A DNA stretch of 64,000 nt. Origin: Actinomarinicola tropica (GTDB taxonomy: Bacteria; Actinomycetota; Acidimicrobiia; Acidimicrobiales; SKKL01). The stretch is taken from the NCBI RefSeq assembly GCF_009650215.1, contig NZ_CP045851.1:1465189-1529188 (forward strand), in the 5' to 3' direction. The notes beneath the pieces are model-generated. The model saw nothing but the letters and a program-made list of their open reading frames with translations. It had not been told where the DNA came from and did not search any database. Shown piece after piece: positions 53,664 through 62,358 of this stretch. Numbering within the stretch: the stretch's first letter is position 1; each line of letters begins with the position of its first letter. The position numbers and the translations under genes are program-made.

Positions 53664-55340
53664 ATGGCGCAGCCGCGCGATCTGGTGCAGGAGCTGACGG
53701 GCCCGGGTGGGCCCTTCGAGATCCGCGAGGCGGTCGTGCGGGGCATCCCGACCCGCGTCTACGGGTTCGGCCCGCGCACCCTCGTCGACACCCTGCGGCA
53801 TTCGCGGCAGTACGGCGACCGCACCTTCGTCGTCTACGAGGACGATGCGTGGACCTACGCCGAGCACTTCGACGTCGTCGCCAAGCTCGCCGATCGCTTC
53901 GTCCACGACATGGGCGTGGAGAAGGGCACGCGCGTCGCCATCGCGATGCGCAACTTCCCCGAGTGGATCGCCACCTTCTGGGCCACCGCGGCGGCCGGTG
54001 GCATCGTCGTCCCGCTCAACGCCTGGTGGACCGGGGCCGAGCTCGAGTACGCGCTGGCGGACTCCGGCGCCACGGTGCTCGTCGCCGACGCCGAGCGAGC
54101 CGAGCGGCTGGGTCCCCACCTCGACGGCACGGCGGTGGCCCACCGGATCGTGGCTCGTGGCGCGGTGGACGGCTGGCTGGACGTCGAGGAGGTCGTCGGC
54201 GCGAGCTCGGCGACCGAGCTGCCCGACGTCGCCATCGACCCCGAGGACGATGCCACGATCTTCTACACCTCGGGCACGACCGGTGTGCCGAAGGGCGCGG
54301 TGGGGACGCACCGCAACATCTGCACGATCACGGCGAACGCCGAGCTGACGGCGGCGCGGGGAGCAGCCGCGGCTGGCCGCGACCTCCCTCCCCACACCGA
54401 GCGCCCCCAGCAGGGACGGCTGCTCTCGGTCCCGCTCTTCCACGTCACCGGGTGCCACGCCACGATGGTCGGCTCCACCTGGGCGGGCTCGAAGCTGGTG
54501 ATGATGTACCGCTGGAACCCGGAGCGCGCGCTGGAGCTCATCGAGCGCGAGCGCCTGACGAGCTTCGGCGGGGTCCCGAGCATGGTGTGGGAGGTGCTCG
54601 AGTCACCCAAGTTCGGTGACCACGACCTCTCGAGCGTGCAGTCGATCGGCTACGGCGGCGCTCCGGCACCGCCCGAGCTCGTCCGCCGCATCACCGAGCA
54701 CTTCGAGCTCGCGGCACCCGGCAACGGGTACGGCCTCACCGAGACGTCCTCGGTCGCCGTCGCGAACGGCGGCGCGGACTACGTGCGCAAGCCCCACAGC
54801 ATCGGCCGCCCGCTCCCCGTGGTCGACGTGCGGATCGTCGACCCGGCAGGCGACGACGTGCCGCTCGGCGAGGTCGGCGAGCTGCTCATCAAGGGCCCGA
54901 ACGTCGTGCGGGGCTACTGGAACAAGCCGGAGGAGACGGCCCGCACGTTCGTCGACGGCTGGCTCCACACCGGCGACCTGGCGACGCTCGACGAGGAGGG
55001 CTTCGTCACGATCGCCGACCGGGCGAAGGACGTCGTCATCCGTGGGGGCGAGAACGTGTACTGCGCCGAGGTCGAGGGCGCCCTCTACGAGCACCCCGCC
55101 GTCACCGAGGCGTGCGTGCTCGGGGTGCCGCACCGTGTGCTCGGCGAGGAGGTCGGCGCGGTCATCGTGCTCCGGCCGGGCGCCGCGGCGACCGCCGAGG
55201 ACCTGCAGGCCCACGTGAAGGAGCGACTGGCCGGCTTCAAGGTGCCCACCCACGTGTGGTTCCGCGACGAACCGCTGCCGCGCAACCCCGCGGGCAAGGT
55301 GCTGAAGCGCGAGCTGCGCGACGAACTCACCGCGAGCTGA
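53664..55340 (+). CDS. Acyl-CoA synthetase (AMP-forming, long-chain-fatty-acid-type)
   Basis: A 558-residue ANL-superfamily adenylating enzyme. Motifs: P-loop FYTSGTTGVPKGAV, GYGLTETSSV, the acyl-binding region, and the C-terminal TGDLATLDEEGFVTIADRAK hinge with the catalytic Lys in NPAGKVLKREL. It forms acyl-CoA from a carboxylic acid, ATP and CoA; the acid is unknown. ATG 53664 follows GGGGGAG. It is the last core gene before the second accessory region. Confidence 0.92.
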   Translation: MAQPRDLVQELTGPGGPFEIREAVVRGIPTRVYGFGPRTLVDTLRHSRQYGDRTFVVYEDDAWTYAEHFDVVAKLADRFVHDMGVEKGTRVAIAMRNFPEWIATFWATAAAGGIVVPLNAWWTGAELEYALADSGATVLVADAERAERLGPHLDGTAVAHRIVARGAVDGWLDVEEVVGASSATELPDVAIDPEDDATIFYTSGTTGVPKGAVGTHRNICTITANAELTAARGAAAAGRDLPPHTERPQQGRLLSVPLFHVTGCHATMVGSTWAGSKLVMMYRWNPERALELIERERLTSFGGVPSMVWEVLESPKFGDHDLSSVQSIGYGGAPAPPELVRRITEHFELAAPGNGYGLTETSSVAVANGGADYVRKPHSIGRPLPVVDVRIVDPAGDDVPLGEVGELLIKGPNVVRGYWNKPEETARTFVDGWLHTGDLATLDEEGFVTIADRAKDVVIRGGENVYCAEVEGALYEHPAVTEACVLGVPHRVLGEEVGAVIVLRPGAAATAEDLQAHVKERLAGFKVPTHVWFRDEPLPRNPAGKVLKRELRDELTAS

Positions 55341-55965
55341 GCTCGGCAGGGAGCAGGGACCAGAGGTCGAACCGCGTCCGCAGAGGGGGGCGTCACCCGT
55401 GTCCCGGAGCCGGCGGTAGGTAATGGTGGCGAACCGGCGTCGGCACTGTCGTTATGTGGCAGTCGCTGCTCGAATACGGGGCGTGCTTTGGTGCTTTCCT
55501 GGTCCGGAACCGGTGGCCACAAGCACCCGCGAGCCGGCAGTCGCTGGCGCCTCGGCAGTGAACATCAGCTCGTCAACCAAGGCGCGTTTCGTGGGGTACG
55601 TGCAGACCTGGGAACCCGAGGGCGCTCGGAATGGGTCGTGCGGTTCACGCTTCCGCCCAACCGCTGGTGACGGCACTCGCCGCCACGAGCGGGATCGGGC
55701 AAGTCAGTGGGCGTCGTCGTCCCGGGTTGCCTCGAGGTGGGCGGTCATGGCGACGACTCCGGATCGATCGGTGTCGGGCGGAGGACGCGCTTGTCGTACT
55801 TGAGGCTCTTCATGAGCTCGTCCCGTCCGTTGCCGCCATGCGAGCACGGCGAGGGCCGAGGCACCCGCCGCTGCAGCGACGGCACCCGGCGACCCGGTGC
55901 GGCTGTGCCATGCCGGGGCTACCGCTTCCCGATGCGGTTCACGCGCTCGTCGTACTCCTCAGAGG
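55341..55965. other. Gene-poor stretch with only short degenerate frames
   Basis: About 625 bp without a convincing gene. The base pattern loses the strict third-position GC of its neighbours. On the minus strand two tiny frames look like remnants: 22 codons from ATG about 55812 (MKSLKYDKRVLRPTP) and the end of a protein reading VELTSEEYDERVNRIGKR before a stop near 55922, reminiscent of a SHOCT-like C-terminus. Their meaning is uncertain; this stretch is the left border of the metal-resistance region. Confidence 0.5.
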
Positions 55966-55968
55966 TGA

Positions 55969-56262
55969 GTTCCACCCCCCACACACTGCACATCGCGGTT
56001 CTGCGGACCGATCACCGAACGCACCGGGGAACTCGCCGCCCGCTACGCCGACCGCGCCGCGTTCATCCACGTCGAGATCTGGGAGCAATTCGACGACCGC
56101 ACGTTCAACGACGCCGTCGCCGAGTGGCTCGTCACCGACGGCGGCGGGAACGAACCGTGGGTCTTCCTCATCGACAGCAACGGCACCATCGTCGACCGGT
56201 GCGACAACGTCCTCGACGAAGCCGCATTGGTCGACCACCTCGAGGGACTGCCCGCCGGCTGA
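55969..56262 (+). pseudogene. Truncated thioredoxin-family protein fragment
   Basis: In one frame, after an in-frame TGA at 55966, the sequence reads HCTSRFCGPITERTGELA, then RAAFIHVEIWEQFDDRTF, EPWVFLIDSNGTIVDR and ends at TGA 56260. That is the C-terminal two thirds of a thioredoxin-like domain with a C-x4-C motif, but the start is missing: no start codon and no homologous N-terminus precede it. A 5' deletion, or a gene read through a frameshift upstream, would explain it. It precedes the ZIP/P-ATPase operon, which is on the opposite strand. Confidence 0.6.
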
Positions 56263-56296
56263 GCGTCGAGGCGCTCAGGTTCGGGATCGGTGTGGA

Positions 56297-57016
56297 TCAG
56301 CCACGCAGCAGTGCGGAGGTGAAGACGAACAGCGTGAAGCCGGCGATCAACGCGAGCGTCGAGCGGCGGTTGTCGGAGGTGGTCTCGTGGGCCTCGTGGA
56401 TGATGTCCTCGAACGCGGCGACGGTGTACAGGCCGGCTGCGGCGGTGAGGGCGCTGTACTGCCACGATTCGGGGCGGGTGCGCAGGACGAGGAAGCCGAT
56501 CACTGCGGCAACGACGGCGGGGACGATGAACGCGGCGGTGAGCCAGAGCCGGGTGGGCCGGGGGGTGTCGTTGGCTCGGAACGTGGACAGGGATGCGAAG
56601 CCTTCGGGGATGTTGGCCATGATCTGGCCGATCGCCAGGGTGATGCCGAGGTCGGCGGACACGGCGGTGCCGGCGCCGATGAGCAGGCCGTCGCCGAACA
56701 GGTCGGTGGCTGCGGCAAGGTAGATCATCCATACACGTCCGGAGCCTTCGGTGCGCTTCTCGATCGAGAGCTGTGCGGCCAGGTAGCCGAGGCCGCCGAT
56801 GGCGAAGGCGATGCCGACGGTCCAGCGGGACACGGTCTCGAGTGCTTCGGGGAGGACTTCGATGGCCGCGATGGCGATGACGATGCCGGCGGCGGCGTGC
56901 AACGACCAGTTCAGCCACTTCTTGGAGCTGGGTGCGAGCTCGGCGATGAGGCCACCGGCGGCCACGCCGACGCCCGGGAGCAGGGCCAGCAGGAGCACGG
57001 TCGACAGCTCAGGCAC
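56297..57016 (-). CDS. ZIP-family metal transporter
   Basis: A 239-residue protein with eight membrane helices. ZIP family signatures are present in helix 2-3 (HAAAGIVIAIAAIEVLPEAL), helix 4 (DLFGDGLLIG) and helix 5 (GQIMANIPEGFA, where the usual His of HNxPEG is Ala). It moves divalent metal (Zn, Fe, Cd or similar), probably into the cytoplasm. It is the last gene of the regulator/ATPase/lspA operon, overlapping lspA by 8 bp. Confidence 0.88.
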   Translation of the reverse strand: MPELSTVLLLALLPGVGVAAGGLIAELAPSSKKWLNWSLHAAAGIVIAIAAIEVLPEALETVSRWTVGIAFAIGGLGYLAAQLSIEKRTEGSGRVWMIYLAAATDLFGDGLLIGAGTAVSADLGITLAIGQIMANIPEGFASLSTFRANDTPRPTRLWLTAAFIVPAVVAAVIGFLVLRTRPESWQYSALTAAAGLYTVAAFEDIIHEAHETTSDNRRSTLALIAGFTLFVFTSALLRG

Positions 57017-57479
57017 GTTCCGCCTCCTCCGCCGGTTCGTCCGGGCGTGACGGCTTCTCTCGCAGGGTGGCGACCAGGGTGAGGGTGATGCCGATGGTTA
57101 GGGCGACGTCGGCGAGGTTGAAGACCGGCCACCAGCCCAGGTCGACCAAGTCGACGACGCTTCCGCCGACGAGGCGGTCGGCGAGGTTGGCGGCACCGCC
57201 GCCGACGAGCAGTCCGGCGCCGACCGGTCCGCCGAAGTCGCCGCGCCACGCTCCGACGGCAATCGCCGCGACGACGAGGCCGGTGAGTGCGGCGACGACC
57301 GCGAAGGGCTGGTCGGCGCCGATGCCGAAGGCGACGCCGGAGTTCTCGGTCGCTCGCACGGTGATGACGCCGAGGTCGACAGGGTCGGTCAGCCACCGCA
57401 CCGCCGCCGTCTTCACGGCCAGATCGGCTGCGATCGTCACGGCAGCAACGAGGACCAGGCGGCGGTGCACCGAGCTCAT
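57009..57479 (-). CDS. lspA: Signal peptidase II (LspA, lipoprotein signal peptidase)
   Basis: A 156-residue protein with four membrane helices. Catalytic Asp pair: ANLADRLVGGSVVDLVDLG and WPVFNLADVALT; ENSGVAFGIG precedes them. It removes signal peptides from prolipoproteins. Here it is inside a metal operon, between the P-type ATPase and the ZIP gene, and overlaps the ATPase stop as ATGA. Such accessory lspA copies are known in Pb/Cd resistance operons (for example pbrC of Cupriavidus), so this is probably a second copy, not the housekeeping one. Confidence 0.9.
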   Translation of the reverse strand: MSSVHRRLVLVAAVTIAADLAVKTAAVRWLTDPVDLGVITVRATENSGVAFGIGADQPFAVVAALTGLVVAAIAVGAWRGDFGGPVGAGLLVGGGAANLADRLVGGSVVDLVDLGWWPVFNLADVALTIGITLTLVATLREKPSRPDEPAEEAERA

Positions 57480-59410
57480 CGGGCCATGCGGGTGCCGTTG
57501 AGGATGACGGCGAGCTCGGACAGCTCGTGGGCGAGGACGGCGACGGGCAGGGCGATGATCCCGAACAACGCGGTGGGGACCAGGATCGCAAGGATCACCA
57601 GGGACAGGGCGAGGTTCTGGGTCACGATGCGACGGGTGCGCCAGCCGGTCCGGATGGCGGTGGTGAGCTTGGCGAGGTCATCGGCCATGAGGGCGACGTC
57701 TGCGGTCTCGAGGGCGATGTCGCTGCCAGCCGTTCCCATTGCGATCCCCACGGAGGCGGCGGCGAGGGGTGGGGCGTCGTTGATCCCGTCGCCGAGCATG
57801 GCGACGTGGTCGTAGCGTTCGACCAGGTCTCGGATGCGTGCGGCCTTGTCCTCGGGGCTGAGACCGGCGCCGATATCGTCGATACCCGCCTCGGCGGCGA
57901 TCGCGGCGGCGGTGCGCGGGTTGTCGCCGGTGAGCATGACGATGTGCTCGATCCCGAGGCGGCGGAGCTCGGCGATGGCCGCGGTGGCCTGGGGGCGGAG
58001 GGTGTCGGCGACGCCGAGCACGCCGAGCGGGCCGTCGGGTCCGGCGAGCACGACGGTGGTGTTCCCGGCCGCCTCCAACCGTTCGATGAGTTCGTTGATG
58101 CCGCTGAGGTCGTGGCCCTGGCCGGTCAGGTAGGAGGGGCTGCCGATCGTCACGTCGATGCCGCCGACGGTGGCGTGGACGCCGCCGCCGACGGCGGCGG
58201 TGAAGCTGTCCGGATCAGGCACCGAAATGCCTCGGCGGTCGGCGGCGGTGACGATGGCCCGGGCGATGGGGTGCTCGGAGCGCCGCTCGGCTGCCGCGGC
58301 CAGGGCGAGGAGCTCGTTGTCGGGGAAGGTGCCGGTCGGGTGCAGCTCGGTCAGCTCCGGCTTGCCTCGGGTCAGGGTGCCGGTCTTGTCGAGGGCGACG
58401 GCTCGGAGACGGCCAAGCTCCTCGAGGTACACGCCGCCCTTGATCAGCACGCCGGAGCGGCTGGATCTGCCCATGGCGGCGACGTAGGTGACCGGGATGG
58501 AGATGACGAGGGCGCAGGGGGCGGCGGCGACGAGCACGGTCGCCGCTCGCAGCGCCCAGTCACCCCAGTCGCCGGTAAGGGCACCACCGGCGACCAGGAT
58601 CAGTGCGCCGGCGGCCAGCACCGCGGGCGAGTACACGCCGGTGAAGCGCTCCATGAACTGCTGGCCCTGCCCCTTGCTCTCCTGGGCTTCGGTGACCAGC
58701 TCCACCACGCGGGCAAGCGTGTTCGTCGCCGACGTGGCCGTGGCTTCCACCACCAGCGCGCCGTGGCCGTTGGCGGTTCCGGCGAACACCTTGTCGCCGA
58801 CGACCTTGTCGACCGGGATGGACTCACCCGTCACCGCCGCCTCGTCGACCGCAGAGGTGCCTTCGATTACCACGCCGTCGGTGGCGACGTTCTGGCCCGG
58901 GCGGACGAGGAACCGATCGCCGACCGCCACTTCGTCGACATCCACTTCACGCTCGGTGCCGTGAGCGTCGACGACGGTCACCCGTCGGGGTGCGAGATCC
59001 AACAGTTTGGCGATGGCGTCGCGTGTGCGGTCCTCGGTGAACTCCTCGAGGGACTCCGAGATCGAGTACAGGAACGCCAGTGCGGCAGCTTCCGACCACG
59101 CACCGAGGGCACCGGCGACGACGGCGGCGACCGTCATCAGCAGCTCGATGCCGATCTCCCGCTCGGTGACCAGCTCCTCGATCGCCTCGGCCGCGAAGAA
59201 CCGGGCACCGACCACTGCGGCGACCATGAACAGCACCGTCGACACTGCACCCGGCGCACCGAGCGGTCCAGCCAGGTAGCCGACGACGATCAGCAGACCG
59301 CTGGCCGCCGACCACCGCACCTCCCGAGAGCGCCACAGCGCCGGCAGCAACGCGTCAGCGCCAGAAGGCACCTCTCCGGGCGCCAGATCGTCGGCGAGAT
59401 CACCGGCCAT
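57476..59410 (-). CDS. Heavy-metal P1B-type ATPase (Cd/Pb/Zn/Co-like)
   Basis: A 644-residue P1B ATPase with no N-terminal metal-binding domain. Motifs: TGES (residues 194-197), membrane metal site APC (Ala297-Pro298-Cys299) in VAAAPCALVIS instead of CPC or SPC, phosphorylation site DKTGT (Asp341), HP motif in RRSEHPIARA, and GDGINDAP. The C-terminal membrane segment reads AHELSELAVILNG, recalling the HEGxT of P1B-4 pumps. With a CmtR-like Cd/Pb sensor it probably exports Cd, Pb, Zn or Co. It overlaps the regulator by 11 bp and lspA by 4. Confidence 0.9.
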   Translation of the reverse strand: MAGDLADDLAPGEVPSGADALLPALWRSREVRWSAASGLLIVVGYLAGPLGAPGAVSTVLFMVAAVVGARFFAAEAIEELVTEREIGIELLMTVAAVVAGALGAWSEAAALAFLYSISESLEEFTEDRTRDAIAKLLDLAPRRVTVVDAHGTEREVDVDEVAVGDRFLVRPGQNVATDGVVIEGTSAVDEAAVTGESIPVDKVVGDKVFAGTANGHGALVVEATATSATNTLARVVELVTEAQESKGQGQQFMERFTGVYSPAVLAAGALILVAGGALTGDWGDWALRAATVLVAAAPCALVISIPVTYVAAMGRSSRSGVLIKGGVYLEELGRLRAVALDKTGTLTRGKPELTELHPTGTFPDNELLALAAAAERRSEHPIARAIVTAADRRGISVPDPDSFTAAVGGGVHATVGGIDVTIGSPSYLTGQGHDLSGINELIERLEAAGNTTVVLAGPDGPLGVLGVADTLRPQATAAIAELRRLGIEHIVMLTGDNPRTAAAIAAEAGIDDIGAGLSPEDKAARIRDLVERYDHVAMLGDGINDAPPLAAASVGIAMGTAGSDIALETADVALMADDLAKLTTAIRTGWRTRRIVTQNLALSLVILAILVPTALFGIIALPVAVLAHELSELAVILNGTRMAR

Positions 59411-59747
59411 TGGTCGCTCCCGTCCGGTAGTTGTCGCACAAGGCCACCTGCTGGCCGACATCAGCGAGGAGCTGTTCGGCCTGGCGAAGGAGGTCGACGA
59501 CGGCTGGCGTGGCGAGCCGGTAGCGCACCGCCCGGCCTTCGGGGCGGTCGGCGACCAGCCCGCACTCCTTCAAGCACGCCAGGTGCCCCGACACGTTCGA
59601 CTGCGAACAACCCAGGGCCTCGACCAGATCCACCACCCGGCGGTCGCCGGCAAGGAGCTCGGTCAGGATCGCCAACCGGGTCGGGTCACCGAACCCTCGG
59701 AAGAGCTGCGCTGCAACCGCCACATCGGACCTCTGAGCAACCGTCAT
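59400..59747 (-). CDS. ArsR/SmtB-family metal sensor, CmtR-like
   Basis: A 115-residue repressor. The winged helix spans about 14-80, with SQSNVSGHLACLKECGLV as recognition helix. Cys58 and Cys62 and a C-terminal Cys104 (ALCDNYR) correspond to Cys57, Cys61 and Cys102 of mycobacterial CmtR, which senses Cd and Pb; Cys47 is extra. Metal binding should release DNA. The first gene of the ATPase operon, with a promoter and palindromic operator just upstream. Confidence 0.92.
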   Translation of the reverse strand: MTVAQRSDVAVAAQLFRGFGDPTRLAILTELLAGDRRVVDLVEALGCSQSNVSGHLACLKECGLVADRPEGRAVRYRLATPAVVDLLRQAEQLLADVGQQVALCDNYRTGATNGR

Positions 59748-59761
59748 AGCATCCCCTTATC

Positions 59762-59804
59762 CATCGGCAAGCGCCGATGATAGCTTCTGATACCGATTTA
59801 TCAA
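59762..59804 (-). promoter_or_regulatory. Promoter and operator of the CmtR-like/ATPase operon
   Basis: Read on the minus strand: -35 TTGATA (59804-59799), 16 bp, -10 TATCAT (59782-59777). The palindrome CATCGGC-N4-GCCGATG (59762-59779) lies over and just after the -10, the right place for an ArsR-family operator. The divergent methyltransferase gene starts at 59824. Confidence 0.75.
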
Positions 59805-59823
59805 AGAGAGCGGAGGTCACGTC

Positions 59824-60420
59824 ATGCCAGTGATGTCGAGGGTCGAGGCTGCGTTCTGTCGCAGTGCACCGTGGCGAGCGTTCACCGGACGGGTCGTCGT
59901 GCCGTGGGTGCTGCGGGGTGAGGAGCTCGCCGGTGAGGTGCTCGAGATCGGCTCAGGGGCCGGAGCGAACGCCTCGGTGATCGCCGAGACACAGCCGCAG
60001 ACCAGGGTCACGGCCACCGACCTCGACCCGGCGATGGTCACGGCCGCGCGAGCACGGCTTGCGAGGTACGGGGAGCGCGCCACGGTCGCCGAAGCCGACA
60101 GCACACGGCTGCCCTTCGACGCCGACCACTTCGACGCCGCCGTGAGTCTCCTCATGCTGCACCACGTCATCGACTGGGAAGCGGCCATCCGCGAGATGGC
60201 CCGAGTCGTGCGTCCCGGTGGACGAGTCGTCGGCTACGACCTCATCGCAACTCCGGGCGCGCGCCTGCTCCACCTCGCCGACCGCTCACCCCATCGACTC
60301 CTCAGCCGTGGCGAACTGCGCGACCAACTCATCGCCAGCGGGTTCGACGACGTCGACGTAACTCCAACGCTCGGCGGCCTCGCCGCACGCTTCCACGCCA
60401 CGGTGGGGGACGCCCTGTGA
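59824..60420 (+). CDS. Class I SAM-dependent methyltransferase
   Basis: A 198-residue Rossmann methyltransferase. Motif [14 protein letters not shown], motif [22 protein letters not shown], and [11 protein letters not shown] at the beta5 strand. The substrate is unknown; small proteins of this kind methylate metabolites or metal(loid)s, and the location beside the metal operon is suggestive but not proof. RBS CGGAGG precedes the ATG at 59824. A short frame (GTG 60417) follows in overlap. Confidence 0.85.
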   Translation: MPVMSRVEAAFCRSAPWRAFTGRVVVPWVLRGEELAGEVLEIGSGAGANASVIAETQPQTRVTATDLDPAMVTAARARLARYGERATVAEADSTRLPFDADHFDAAVSLLMLHHVIDWEAAIREMARVVRPGGRVVGYDLIATPGARLLHLADRSPHRLLSRGELRDQLIASGFDDVDVTPTLGGLAARFHATVGDAL

Positions 60421-60794
60421 TCCCGGAGCGGGCCGCACCTGTCAACGCCCGCTACGGCTTCTGCGCTGTCTACGACGCCGCATGACTCTGCTTGCCGGGT
60501 CCTTCTCGACCGCTGACGACGACCACCCGACTTCGCGTGGAACGCCTGTCTTGATCGTGCTACGGAGCCAGTTGGAGACCACTCCATCGCTGCTGTCCCC
60601 TACCGCTCCTGCATATCGGCGCGAGCACCGCCCCGGATGTGCCGGTTCTGGCGACGGCCGATTGCCGTCCCCGAAGGTCGTCCCCTACCCGCAGGCGTCG
60701 TCGAGGATCCGACGGTTGTCGATAGGGGACTCGATGCCGAACAGGGCTCCGGTCGCTGAGGAACACTGCGCCGCGTGCCCTTGTTGTCCTCGAC
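60421..60794 (+). other. Intergenic stretch with a short remnant frame
   Basis: A 22-codon frame from GTG 60417 to TGA 60485 ([20 protein letters not shown]) overlaps the methyltransferase stop and looks like the start of a lost gene. Nothing else convincing is seen up to the NTF2-like gene at 60795. Confidence 0.4.
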
Positions 60795-61178
60795 ATGCCC
60801 AGCTTGGAAGAGAACAAGCAGAACGTGATCACCTTCTACGATCTGATGTTCAACCGGAACAGGCCCGCCGAGGCAATTGAGCAGTTCGTTGGGGCCGCTT
60901 ATCGCCAGCACAACCCCCATGTCGGCGACGGCAAGCAGGCGTTCATCGAGTACTTCGAACGGATGGCCGATGAGTACCCCGCCAAGAAGGTCGAGTTCGT
61001 TCGCGCGGTTGCCGAAGGTGACCTCGTCGTGCTGCATTGCAGACAGACGTGGCCCGGCGATGAGGTCTACGCCGGCATCGACATCTTCCGTCTCGATCTC
61101 GACGGAAAAATCGTCGAACACTGGGACGTACTCCAACTCGTTCCCGAGAGCTCACAGAACGACAACGGGATGTTCTGA
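60795..61178 (+). CDS. NTF2-like (SnoaL) family protein
   Basis: A 127-residue small cone-shaped barrel protein: [35 protein letters not shown], then [20 protein letters not shown] and [11 protein letters not shown]. Conserved catalytic-type residues of SnoaL cyclases are partly retained (QHNPH, EHWD), but family members also bind ligands without catalysis. Role unknown. Composition is less GC-rich than neighbours, which suggests recent arrival. Confidence 0.85.
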   Translation: MPSLEENKQNVITFYDLMFNRNRPAEAIEQFVGAAYRQHNPHVGDGKQAFIEYFERMADEYPAKKVEFVRAVAEGDLVVLHCRQTWPGDEVYAGIDIFRLDLDGKIVEHWDVLQLVPESSQNDNGMF

Positions 61179-61316
61179 CGTCAGCAGCACCCGTCCCGAA
61201 GGTGCCTGCCCGGTGATGGCGAGTGCATCGACGTGCCCCGAAGGGTCGTTCTTCACCGCGCAGTATCCGTCGTGCGACGCGCGTCCACGGCAGTATCCGG
61301 CGCTCGGGTGGGCATT

Positions 61317-61739
61317 TCAGGGTTCGATCGCAGCGGCGCGCGTCGCGGGCGGAGGCTGGAGGATGGCGCAGTAGCCGTCGCAGTCGGCGGGGTCCTGGTC
61401 GGCCGCACGATCAGCCAGCCGGTTGAGCAGCAAGCGGGTCTCTTCGAGCTCGCTGATTCGCTGGTCGACCTCGGTGAGGTGTTGGTGGATCAGGTCGGTG
61501 ATGTGTCCGCACGGCGGGTGGCCGTTGTCGGAGATCTGGAGTACCTGTCGGATCTCGGCGAGGGTGAACCCGGCGGTCTGGGCGTGGCGGATGAAGTCCA
61601 GCCGTTCCAGCGTGTCCGAGTCGTAGTCGCGGTACCCGGAGCGGGTGCGGGCGGGGTCGGGGAGGAGTCCCTTCACTTCCCAGAAGCGGATGGTCTTGGC
61701 GGTGACGCCGCTGTAAGCGGCGAGTTCTCCGATGCGCAT
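61317..61739 (-). CDS. MerR-family metal-responsive regulator
   Basis: A 140-residue MerR protein. N-terminal winged helix MRIGELAAYSGVTAKTIRFW, then GYRDY and the long coiled coil. Cys77 (HPPCGHI) and Cys120/Cys124 (ADCDGYCAIL) sit where MerR and ZntR/PbrR-like proteins bind metal. It is divergent from the thioredoxin-like gene, with an operator and a long-spacer promoter between them. Confidence 0.92.
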   Translation of the reverse strand: MRIGELAAYSGVTAKTIRFWEVKGLLPDPARTRSGYRDYDSDTLERLDFIRHAQTAGFTLAEIRQVLQISDNGHPPCGHITDLIHQHLTEVDQRISELEETRLLLNRLADRAADQDPADCDGYCAILQPPPATRAAAIEP

Positions 61740-61750
61740 GCGCGAGCCTC

Positions 61751-61782
61751 TTGACCTTCCATCGTGGTGGAAGGTTTACGGT
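61751..61782 (+). promoter_or_regulatory. MerR-type promoter with palindromic operator
   Basis: -35 TTGACC (61751-61756) and -10 TACGGT (61777-61782) are 20 bp apart, the long spacer typical of MerR-activated promoters. The palindrome CCTTCCA-N6-TGGAAGG (61755-61774) fills the spacer. The first gene of the operon starts at 61824, the regulator at 61739. Confidence 0.85.
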
Positions 61783-61823
61783 AGCTCCCAGATCGCAGCT
61801 GTCTCTCACCCAGAAGGAACGCC

Positions 61824-62117
61824 ATGAAGCTGGAACTTCTGTACTTCGATGATTGCCCGAACTGGAAGGTCGCAGCAGAACGCCTTGACGAGGTCGCAGG
61901 CGCTCGTGGCGTGACGGTGAAGCGCCGCCTCGTGACGACCGAGGAGGAGGCCGAGGCAGCCAGGTTCCGGGGCTCGCCGACGATTCTGGTCGACGGCGAG
62001 GATCCGTTCGCCGCAGGGGACGAACCGTTCGGTCTGGCGTGTCGCGTGTACCAGACCCCCGGTGGCCCGGCCGGCTCCCCGACCCCCGATCAGATCGAGG
62101 CGGCCCTGGATGGGTGA
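61824..62117 (+). CDS. Thioredoxin-like family protein of the MerR operon
   Basis: A 97-residue protein with a thioredoxin-like fold: LLYFDDCPNW (single Cys at the CxxC position), followed by TEEEAEAARFRGSPTILVDG and DPFAAGDEPFGLACRVY. Small proteins of this pattern are found beside mer and other metal genes in actinobacteria. It may bind or reduce a metal ion. Start ATG 61824. It overlaps the next gene by 8 bp. Confidence 0.85.
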   Translation: MKLELLYFDDCPNWKVAAERLDEVAGARGVTVKRRLVTTEEEAEAARFRGSPTILVDGEDPFAAGDEPFGLACRVYQTPGGPAGSPTPDQIEAALDG

Positions 62118-62358
62118 CCGCAAGCTGCTACCGGTTGCCGTCGCCAGCGCCATTGTGTGCTGCGGCGCGATGGCGCTGATCGTCGGGCTCGTCGGGGGTG
62201 TTGCGTGGACCGCGATCGGTCGGGTCACGGTGCTCTCGGTCGCGGGTCTGGGCCTCGTGGTGGCGATCGCGTGGTCGCTCGACCGCCGCCGGCACCGTCC
62301 CGATCGCACCTGCAAATCCGAAGAGGGACCGGCGCACCGAGATCGAGCGGTGCGATGA
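62110..62358 (+). CDS. Small membrane protein with Cys-Cys pair (MerF/MerT-like candidate)
   Basis: An 82-residue protein with two membrane helices. A vicinal Cys17-Cys18 lies in the first helix (ASAIVCCGAMALIVG), the place of the mercury-binding pair of MerF and MerT, and another Cys follows the second helix in a basic tail (RPDRTCKSEE). Location between the thioredoxin-like gene and the MerA-like gene under a MerR promoter supports a mercury or metal uptake role. Overlaps with both neighbours (8 bp and ATGA) suggest coupled translation. Confidence 0.72.
   Translation: MGDRKLLPVAVASAIVCCGAMALIVGLVGGVAWTAIGRVTVLSVAGLGLVVAIAWSLDRRRHRPDRTCKSEEGPAHRDRAVR

Noticed and set aside
55707-57082. Arg-rich plus-strand frames over the ZIP and lspA genes
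   Set aside because: These are shadows of the minus-strand metal operon.
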